Shown here in pieces: positions 55,499 to 64,000 of a stretch of 64,000 nucleotides of DNA. Position 1 is the stretch's first letter. Every line of letters starts with the position of its first letter. Both the position numbers and the translations under genes were made by a program. Origin of the DNA: Quercus robur. Its lineage: Eukaryota; Streptophyta; Magnoliopsida; Fagales; Fagaceae. The notes under the pieces are model-generated. The model was not told the DNA's origin and made no database searches. It saw only the letters and a program-made list of their open reading frames with translations. The DNA lies in the NCBI RefSeq assembly GCF_932294415.1, contig NC_065542.1:51283906-51347905 (forward strand), given 5' to 3'.

Positions 55499-58400
55499 AT
55501 TCTTTTGAAGGACAAACAAGAAGCTGATGGTTTATGAAATGGATATGACTGTGTGAAAGGGTGCGCTGACACTATACCCTTTGACATGGTAATCCTTCGA
55601 CTATTTCTCAAGTAGGTAATGTTAGCTACCAAGCAACTTAATTTATATTTTACAACTTTCTCTCCAAAAAAACATTAACAATAACATTTGTTCTGTGTAC
55701 ACAATAAAATTTAAGCATTGAGATCATATAGAATAAGTCATCCAATGGTAGATACCATCATTGACTTTGGACGGTTTGGTGTGACAGAGTTGAGATCTAA
55801 AAAGGTTAAAGAGCCATTCATTATGTTTTAAGAAGGTTGATTGTCATCAAAGAGTTCTTATTGTTGGTCTTAGACAAGTATGGTGATCCCCAAATGGTGG
55901 TGATCACGTGGTAGAAAGTTTGAATGAATTAGAAACTCAAATATCACGAGATCCCTCTTATTCATGGAAGTGTTTGCACCCTTCCGTGAACCATCAATAC
56001 TCATACCTGCAAAGGGTTGTGTTTCTCTCAAAGGTCACAACTCTTCCCCAAACAATGCAATCATCCGTAAACCCTCATTTTATGGGAATAATAAAGTGAA
56101 TGAGGGTCACCACGCCATGTGATTACACTCATTTACTTATTGAAAAGTATAGTTTGAACCCCTATACAATTAACAAGATAGTGTGACAAAGAGAATGGTC
56201 ACGAAGTCAAAAACTTAAGGAGAACCTCTTTAAGGAAAAACAACTACAGGGACAAAGACATTCCCATATAAAAAATCACTATTAAAGAAATAGTTACAAT
56301 AGTCAGCGACTTACAAAACCTTTACTAACCTATAAACTCTATGCAACCTCTGCAAATGCATCGCTTGCATTCCTACCTTGGTAGTTCCAGAACCTCTAGA
56401 ATCCTTGTATAGTGCTTTCCTCCATGACACAACCTCCGGCACTGCAGTAAATCTCAATGAAGATTTGGCTTTGTGGTTTGAAACTCACAAACATTCTCTC
56501 TGGGGATTGAAAGAAGAGTGGGATAGTAAAAGCGGGTATTTTATCAAGCACCTGGTGCGGGTTCTTTTAGTGATTTTGGCTATGTTAAGAACAAAACAAG
56601 TGAAAAAATAGAATTTTTGAAGCTAAGGTATAGGGTCTCTCTCTCTCTCTCTCTTTTTTTTTTAGTTTGATCAGTGAGGACACACTGTTGTTTTGCATTT
56701 CTCTCGGCCCAGGAGCTTAGCACACCATTCTCTCTAGTTGCTTGCCTTTGACAGAAAAGCATGGGAGCTTAAACTCTCTCTAATCTCTGCTCTCCAATAA
56801 TATGGCTCAGGAGGATTTAACCCAATCCTTGCCTCTAGAGAGCTAAAGACACAAAGCTCTACCCATTTGGAATGGCCTGTTGCACTAAGGCTTACTGAGT
56901 ATATTTTCTTCACCAAAATGGCTCAAAAGATTTTATATAATACACTCCCTTTTGGATTCAGAGCTCAACAAGCATATGGCCTTATAAGATTTCCGTTTTG
57001 GCTTTAGAAACTATAGTGTTGAAAACATAATCCCAGGCTTCTTCAACATGCTGCTCTAATTAAAAAAACAGTTTTTGATTCTCTTGCTTGAGCAGGAATA
57101 TCTCTTGCTCGAGCAAGATTCTTCTGAGAGCAACTTCTCTGAGCAGCTCTAGCTCCAAGGTTGATTGTTTTTTGGACCAAGACATAACTCTGTTACAAAT
57201 TACAGTGTCACGCATATTTTGCTAAACTTCTAAATCCTAACACTTTTGTCTCCGACATGAACACACCATAGCTACAACCTACAAGTGGTTTGTTGTAGTC
57301 TAGCGTGATCCCATGGTTGAATTAATTTAGCCCACTCAACTCTTATCTGTGGATAAACAGATTGACGTTAGTGACTTGGCTACGTGTCTGCACACTTTAT
57401 CAAACTTAACCAAATCCTTATTGGATGACTTTCAATTCACTCTCTTTTTCAAGCAAACATCATTGGAAATTACCAATGCTCCTTGAACTAACCCAAACCA
57501 TAAAGATGAAAAGTGTTTTAATTATTAGTTTTTGTTTTTATTTTGTTTTGTTTTGTTTTTTTTTTTTTTTTGGTGTATAAAAAAAATATAAAAAATTATA
57601 ATTAAATTTTTAAAAGAAATCTAAGCACAATTGCACAAAAATTTCATGTAATTAAGTCACACTTGGGAATATTGGACCCTTTTTCCTTTGTATAAATAGG
57701 GGGGGTCCCAACTCCCAATGGGATCAGGGGGCTAATAATTTTCTCTCCAAAACATTTATTTTAGAAATATAAAAGTTTTCCATTGTATACTTTCTACGAT
57801 AAAGAACATGACTTGCCAACTAATCAAACTAGAGTTTTTCAGTACCTATAGTAATTTCACAACATCAAGAACAAACCCCAGCGTATACATTGTCAAATTC
57901 CATAGTCTCCTATTACATCAAATGATTGTTTAATTTTTCTTGCAAAGTATTGAATAGTAAAGATTTTGGCCCATAGTCCTAATTACAACTCTTAATCATT
58001 TTGGACTTAGATAACACCTATCAACAACGTATCATTATGAGATGCAAAAAAAAAAAATTTGGAGTGTACACAATGTTTAGTGTAGATGGGAAGAAATTTC
58101 ATCATATTCCAATTGGTTAGGTTAGTAAGGGACCTATTCCAATTTAATGATCCTGGAATTTTGTATACAAATAATAATCAAGGAAACTTCTGCCTAAAAT
58201 AAGTCGGACTTTTAGCAAGAGAGAAAATTGATGTCTAGATAAATCAAGCTAAGGCCGACAAAAGTAGACCATATTCTTAATTTCTTATCTCTATGTGTTC
58301 CATGTACAAGACTTACAATCAATGCTTGGCGTATAAAAGTTGAACATCTTATCTAAAGTCCATCCTCTGAAAACTTGAGAAAAAATTCATTTAAACCAAC

Positions 58401-58649
58401 ACAATATATAAATTATAAAGGAATCAAAGAAAAATTGTCAAAAATAATGAAAATTTAATCTATGCTTAAATTCTTATAAGGATGAACACAATAGCAATAT
58501 CCTTAAAAAAAAAAAAAATAAAGATAAAAAATCTATGCATATTTTGTACATATGATAAAGTCTTATCACAAAGTTTTTTGAGACTCATGTTGATTAGTGA
58601 TTAGGAGTTATAGAGGAATAATCATCAAGATATATATATATATATATAT
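55499..58649. other. Intergenic, no confident gene
   Basis: The first part is the 5' flank of the CNL pseudogene. Short frames at 55908-56099 and 56378-56611 are unidentified. TATAAATAGGGGGG near 57692 looks like a TATA box, perhaps from a decayed LTR, followed by a GATCAGGGGGCTAATAATTT stretch. CTTGCTCGAGCAAG near 57102 is a palindrome related to words near 24050. No RNA gene is seen. Confidence 0.35.
56378..56611 (+). other. Unidentified short open frame
   Basis: A 77-codon frame containing DEDLALWFE-like text (NLNEDLALWFETHKHS, LKEEWDSKSGYFIKHLVRV). It reads more like protein than the surrounding noise, with balanced composition and few simple repeats, and could be an exon fragment. I do not recognise the family, and neither neighbours nor splice sites support a gene. 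Confidence 0.2.
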
Positions 58650-58659
58650 TAGCAGGTTT

Positions 58660-58790
58660 TTGTTTACATTCTTTACTAAAATGCCCAAATTTACCACAAT
58701 TGAAGCATTTTCCTTTACCAGATTTCTGTTTATCATGTTTTTTTATAAATGTGTTTCTTGTTATCAAAATTCAACAGTTTCAGCATTCAT
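58660..58790 (-). repeat. Second copy of the zinc-knuckle segment
   Basis: Nearly identical to 60344-60460 (TTCTTTACTAAAATGCCCAA and onward). Here the last zinc-ligand Cys is kept (KEC), while the copy near 60360 has Tyr (KEY). It is fused to the RT start of the same element, which is not the normal gene order. Confidence 0.85.
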
Positions 58791-59000
58791 TTGAATAGGA
58801 AGAGCTTTAGTAGGAATGTTTTTCTCATTAAAATCTTCAACATAAGGGAGATTAACAATATGCTTTTTCCTATATACTTTTTCCTAAACCAAAAAGCATT
58901 TGAAATATCAGAACAAACATCATTGATCAGCAATTTTTGGAAAGTATCAATTTTGGATTGTAACAATTTATCAGAAAGTTGGTTAGCAATTCTTTTATAT

Positions 59001-59450
59001 CTAACTTCTTGTTTCAGAAAGTTTAGAATGAATCAGATTTAAAGAGTCATCAATATCGATTTCAAATTTCGAAGCAAATTTAAATTTAACTTTTTGCCCA
59101 AAAGGGTCAGTAGTTATACCATCATGTTCAGTAAGAAACAAATATAAAGTATTTATAAAAGGAATACCAAGAATCACTTTATCAGTCATGTTTTTAACAA
59201 GTACAGAAGGAATTTTATAGCCAACATTTTCATGGCAGACATGAGCATTGTTCAATTCATATTTGATTTTCATTTGAGTACCATTAGCAGAAAACAATTT
59301 TTCAGTAGATTTTTCATAATACTTTGAAGGAATTAGTCCTTCCCGAATGCAATTCATATCAGCACCAGAATCAATCATAGCAATAACATTGAATTCATAT
59401 TCATGGCAGATAATAATTTTAACTTTTGAAAACCATTTTGGAGGGATCAA
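59001..59450 (-). pseudogene. Caulimovirid-like aspartic protease region
   Basis: About 149 codons stay open. The retropepsin-type active site is DSGAD, preceded by hydrophobic residues (FNVIAMI), and the second conserved region VILGIPFINTL matches the ILG..fl..y pattern. It lies directly before the RT start, as in caulimovirid polyproteins. The rest of the polyprotein is broken, so it is not expected to act. Confidence 0.75.
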
Positions 59451-59811
59451 TTTGTTAATAAGACTAAGTCTATTCTTAGTAAGAGCAGTACCAGAAAGAG
59501 GAGCTTATTGGCTGGTGTTATCACCATCTTCTTCTTGCTCATCCGGTTTAGTATCAGATTGTTGATTATCAATTCTTTGAAGCAATATTTCTTGCTTGAG
59601 ATTAAAGTTATCATTTTTGAAAGCCATTTTGGAGGGATCAGTTTGTTAATAAGACTAAGTCTATTCTTAGCAAGAGCAGTACCATAAAGAGGAGCTTATT
59701 GGTTGGTGTTATCACCATCTTCTTCTTGCTCATCCGGTTTAGTATCAGATTGTTGATTATCAATTCTTTGAAGCAATATTTCTTGCTTGAGATTAAAGTT
59801 ATCATTTTTGA
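59430..59811. repeat. 191-bp tandem duplication inside the viral-type sequence
   Basis: CCATTTTGGAGGGATCA occurs at 59433 and 59624. The intervening block, including GGAGCTTATTGG and CATCTTCTTCTTGCTCATCC, is repeated almost exactly. 191 is not a multiple of three, so the duplication shifts the frame between the coiled-coil part and the protease. The high identity suggests it is recent. Confidence 0.9.
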
Positions 59812-60430
59812 TATTTTTAAACTCATTTTTTAGTTCAACAATTTCTTCTTTAATAATAGCAATTTCATGTTGTAACTCATTAACAATTAATTCTTTGGAC
59901 TTCTTTTTATTAAACCTTTCCAAGGTTTCATTTATACTTATTTTTTATTTCAGTTTTTTATCAGTTTCATCTTTGATTGAGGTTTTCTTGAGCTTTTTAA
60001 GATATTCTTTAAGATATTCTTCTTTTAGCTTAGGATTGTCAATCTGGCTTATCAATTTTATTAGCAGGTTTTCTTGTTCTTCATTGTTGTTTAGAACATT
60101 AACAATTTTATCATTTTTTGAGAGAACATTGATAGTATTGCAACAAGAATCTCTACAACCAATTTTAATATTAGGTGAAGCAGAGGTTTCACTACTAGAG
60201 TGATAACCAGAGTATGAGGAGGAGGAGAAGTCCTCTTCCAAAGAGTCAGTCAAATTAGTAGATTCAAGAATCTGGAACAGCTCTTCTTGATCATTATCAT
60301 TAATATTTAACATGTTAAGTTTATTCTTCATATTTCCAGGTTTTTGTTTATATTCTTTACTAAAATGCCCAAATTTACCACAATTGAAGCATTTTCCTTT
60401 ACCAGATTTCTATTTATCATTTTTTTTTTT

Positions 60431-61786
60431 TTAATAAATGTGTTTCTTGTTATCATAAAAAGCGTTAGGTTTAGCAAGATATCTTTTATATTGATTGTCA
60501 TGTTTTTTAGCATGTTTTCCTTTTTGCCTGGAAGGAGCACTAGGAGGTAATCCATATTGTTCACAGAAATTACCCATTTCATACTTGGCTTTTTTATTGT
60601 TTTTTAACTGTTGTTTTAGCATTTTTTGGTCGTTACACATGTTAATGCCAAGTTTTTTAATAGTACTAAAAAGATCACCATAAGTTAAATTATTGTAATC
60701 TATAGCATCATTTTTACCAATTAACTCTTCTTTAACCTTATGAGCAAAGAGAGGAGGCAGACCAGCAATAAACTTCTCTTTCCAGTAAGCTTTTAAGCAG
60801 TCTTTCCTGAGCATTACCCTAGAAATGAAAACATCTTGATACCATCTGTAATCAGACATAGTAGGACATCTCAAGTTGTTTAAATAATCACTAATATGAG
60901 AAGCAATATTAGAGGGAGTACAAACAAAAATGTTTGATAATAGTATAGATTAGGGTATTGACCCCATCAGGAATACCTCGGCCAATACTTTCATCAAAGA
61001 TAGGTAGTCCTTCATCATCTTTTTTAACAACCTTTCTTATAGATTCTCTAGATTTTTCAGTGAAGAATTTTCCCACCAACCACGAAGAGTTCCAGAAAAA
61101 CCAGTAGTAAGAAGATCAACAATTTCAACATGGTCAACGTTATGATTGGTGAAATAAGCATTAGCAACCATAGACATGTGACCCATTTTATTAATAATTT
61201 CTTGTTCGGATAAACCATCAACATTCCACTCATATAGTTTATCAACAGAAACAGAAAACTGTGTTTAAAAAATTCTTTCTTTAAACTGCATATCAGGAGG
61301 AGTATGTTTTGAATACCAATTTTTTGTAAAAGACATGGGATTGGGTTTTCCAACAAATCTTTTAATTTCACGTAGTTCAAAAGTAGTTTTATCATAAGCA
61401 AAAGATGAAGAGTCAAGGTCTGCATTTTCAGAGAAAATAGTCTGTTTCTCTTTTCTTGAAATAGCACGAGCAGTACTGGTAGAAGTACCTTGATTTGTTT
61501 TGATCTTTTGAAGATTGAAAAACATTTGTTCAACCTTTTCAATAGTTTTATCCTGAGAAGTTTTGAGGCTCAAGTTTTCTCTTTGACTGGGTAGATCAAT
61601 CAAAGGTTTCCTAGGTTCTGAAATAGTAGGTTTTTCAACTTTTTCTTCAATACAGTCAAGTTGTTGACCAATAATATGCAAAGAGTTATTAACAAAATTG
61701 TTTTGTTCAATAATTTTCTTTGTTTCAGTAGAAATGGTTGTATTAGCATCAATAACTTCAACAATTTTAAAAGGGGTGGCCTTCAC
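60431..61786 (-). pseudogene. Caulimovirid-like coat/nucleocapsid region, broken
   Basis: Two long frames, 61786-61265 and 60874-60431, continue the same protein-like sequence but are separated by stops and a frame change around 61262-60880. The second has the basic, Lys-rich C-terminus (KKAKYEMGNF, RQKGKHAKKHDNQYKR) that precedes the zinc knuckle. It is described here only as a decayed remnant. Confidence 0.65.
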
Positions 61787-62268
61787 TTCAGTCCCTTTAG
61801 AGGTAATGAGTATTGTCTTAAGGGGTGGATGGGTAGACCTGGTAACAGTTTTATCTTCTTTAACAAAATTTGATTTTTTTTACCATATTTAAACCATTTT
61901 TTTAAACATAATAATTTTCAAGGAAATCAAAAAACAAAATATCCTTTTGTAGCTGATTCATTTTGTTCTTTCCATTTTCTTTTAACACGATATTTTTCTT
62001 TCTGAGTAAAAGTAGTTTGGTAAATCTTTCTTTTTTCTCTATTTTTAGCAAATTTAAATTCATTGAAAAGGGATATCATGTCAATTTCAAAACCTTTGTT
62101 CAAAACTCTTAATTAACTGTCGATAATAGGGGTTTGAAAATCAGATGCAGTTGGAGATCCAGATTCGATCTCCTCTTCTTCTTCAATAGCATGTTTGCTA
62201 TGTGTAGAAGGAGGTTTTGTTTTTGTAGAGTAAAAAGCAGTGCTAACTTGGGAGTTGTTAACTCTGAA

Positions 62269-64000
62269 GTGCATGAGTTCTTGCCAAGTGACGCTCTAAT
62301 TTTGCATTTAGCATTTTTTTTACCTCTTTCATTAAGATTTTTTTACTGTTACCCAAAAATTTACATTAACTTATTTTACTGTTATCTCATTAGTCTCTCA
62401 TTAATTGCCTAATCTTACATCACACATTTCTCTCTTTTTCATGTCTTTTAGCATACCCACCATTTTAATTTTTAAAAGGCAAAAATAATAATAATTAAGG
62501 ACTAATAATAGTAACTAACCAGATAAGGCATTGGAGGGAGATAGAGAGACACAAAAATGTTGTGGTTTGTTAAATAAAATGCATTGTTTCACTACAAAAT
62601 CAAAATGCATTGTTTCACTATAAAAGACCTGAGACTGATAAAACATTTGAAAGAGAGAGAAAAAGAAATCTGAGGGGCCGTTGCCTCTGTCATATTGGCC
62701 TCCCACTACCATCAAGATGCCAAAACCCTTACAAGTATTTTTTTTTCCTTCTTAAATTAGGGGATTAAATATGATTTAGGTTTGGGTAATTTGGTTGGAT
62801 AATTTTTGTTTTGGGTGTATATGTAGAGAGAATATTTGGTACGCAATGTAAAGTCATATTCTATCATGGTTTTAAATCATCTATAAGACATGTGCATACA
62901 CACTTGCCCACACCATGTTTTAATATCACACTATCAATGAGTGGAAGATAGTGAGAGAGTTGGACATACTTTTATTTCTTAGTATTTAATATGTGAACAA
63001 AACACAAATTATTTGATTTTCATGGTCCCGTTACTCTTTTTCATTTATTTTTGGTTTCATGATTTAAAAAAAAAAAAAAAAAATCTTACCTTGAGAAGGC
63101 TTTAAATGTGCAGCGAAACAATAATTATAAATTGCACACACATAACCATTATAATTATTCAGTTCAAGGAATGAGTAAAAAAAATTTTTTTTTTGGAGGA
63201 ATATTGTAGAATAAAAGTTATTACAAAATGTCTCTCTCTCAGAGACCTCATGCGAGAGTGCATGAGATTCTGCTAAGTGGCACTCTAATTTTGCATTTAG
63301 TATTTTTTAACCTCTTTCATTAAGCTTTTTTTTTTTTATTGTTACCCAAAAGTTTACATTATCTTATTTTATTGTTATCTCATTAATTGCCTAAGCTTAC
63401 ACCACACCTTTCACTATTCTTCATGTCTTTTAGCATACCCACTATTTTAGTATTTAAAAAAAAAAAAGAAAATTTAAGGGCTAATAGTAACAACTAACAA
63501 GATAAGACTCTAGAGAGAGATAGATAAACACAAAAATGTTGTGAATTGTTAAATAAAAGGCACTATTTCACTATATATTACCAAAATAAAAGACTTGAGA
63601 CTAACAAAACATTTGAAAGAGAGAGAAGGAGGAATTTGAGGGGTCACCACCTCCGTTATACTGGCCTCCCACCACCATCAAGACACCAAAACCCCTACAG
63701 GTAATCTTTTTTTCTTTTTAAATTAAGGGTTTAAATATGATTTAGGTTTAGGTAATTTGGTTAGTTAGTTTTAGTTTTAAGTATATAAGTAGAGAGAGTA
63801 TTTGGTGCGCAATGTAAAATCATATTCTACCAGGGTTTAATTTTAAATCATCTATAAGACACATGCATATACACTTGCCCACACCATATCTTAATGTCTT
63901 ACTATTGATGAGTGGAAGACGGTCAGAGAATTGAGTATACTTTTATTTCATAGTATGAAATATGTGAACACAACACAAATTAATTGATTTTCATGGTCCC
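62269..64000. repeat. Direct duplication with about 989-bp spacing, cut by the window end
   Basis: 62269-63029 and 63258-64000 match in order: AGTGCATGAG, CTCTAATTTTGCATTTAG, CCTCTTTCATTAAG, GTTATCTCATTA, CACAAAAATGTTGTG, AAACATTTGAAAGAGAGAG, TTTGAGGGG/TCTGAGGGG, CATCAAGA(T/C)GCCAAAACCC-like text and TTGATTTTCATGGTCCC. The second copy reaches the last base of the window. The first abuts the broken movement-protein tail. Neither has coding capacity. It could be a pair of LTRs, or a tandem duplication. Confidence 0.75.

Larger units (their letters stand above)
58650..62270 (-). mobile_element. Endogenous caulimovirid-like (pararetrovirus) sequence, defective and rearranged
   Basis: An old viral-type insertion read on the minus strand. 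From about 62270 to 62100 is a tail like that of a movement protein (Glu-rich, SPTASDFQTP). From 61786 to about 60430 is a coat/nucleocapsid-like region (YWKEKFIAGLPPLF, LTYGDL, FCEQYGLPPS). Then come a zinc knuckle (CFNCGKFGHFSKE) near 60370, an acidic and coiled-coil stretch to about 59700, an aspartic protease (MIDSGADMNCI) at 59450-59000 and the first residues of an RT (IPTKA) near 58830. After that the sequence jumps to a second copy of the zinc-knuckle segment. Stops near 61262 and 61030, a frameshift in a T-run near 60425 and the missing RT/RNase H show it is dead. A Ty3-type origin is the main alternative. Confidence 0.7.

Noticed and set aside
57690-57730. TATAAATAGGGGGG as promoter of a gene or of the viral-type sequence
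   Set aside because: No gene follows on the plus strand, and the viral-type sequence reads on the minus strand. It is at best a decayed LTR promoter.

Overview
This is a plant nuclear DNA window, almost certainly from a eudicot and probably a woody rosid. It is AT-rich and intron-rich, with plant-only gene families (TIR-NBS-LRR, CC-NBS-LRR, U-box/ARM E3) and a dense plant transposon load. Several short repeats (SINEs, a GTTTGGAT-ended MITE, LTRs rich in CCGAGGA) remind me of Fagaceae (oak, chestnut), but that is an impression I could not test.

Only two genes look intact, both on the minus strand. A TIR-NBS-LRR-C-JID immune receptor (6014-13690) has five exons that I could join into one open frame of about 1225 aa. 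A PUB9-like U-box/ARM ubiquitin ligase (26949-29946) has two exons and 460 aa. A CC-NBS-LRR gene (53605-55498) is a pseudogene with stops, frameshifts and most of its LRR deleted.

The rest is mobile DNA in layers. 0.4-4.8 kb: a Tourist-like MITE, a TIR element with an 8-bp target duplication, two LINE remnants and a diverged duplication. 14.75-22.08 kb: two PIF/Harbinger elements lie end to end and share one TTA. The first is a 1.4-kb non-autonomous element carrying two host gene fragments (GeBP-like and S-domain receptor kinase). The second is a decayed 5.9-kb element with Myb-like and transposase genes, itself broken by a 1.1-kb hAT element. 25-34 kb: SINE, tandem duplications and a solo LTR around PUB9. 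38.9-39.7 kb: a hAT-like element made mostly of a 28-bp minisatellite. 40.0-51.1 kb: an AT-rich tandem array of unknown origin, interrupted by a hAT-like insert, two SINEs, a solo LTR, a young 5.2-kb LTR element without coding capacity, and a LINE 3' end. 52.5 kb: another TAA-flanked MITE. 58.7-62.3 kb: a broken endogenous caulimovirid-like sequence on the minus strand (movement-protein tail, coat-like region, zinc knuckle, protease, start of RT), internally rearranged. 62.3-64.0 kb: a roughly 1-kb duplication running off the window.

Nothing here is an operon or a multi-gene system in the bacterial sense. The most interesting items are the two-gene-fragment Harbinger element, the in-frame microsatellite intron of the TNL, the twin codon-periodic minisatellites in the young LTR element and the rearranged caulimovirid. 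Splice sites and element ends were read by eye from GT/AG, frame agreement and target duplications. No search or alignment program was used.
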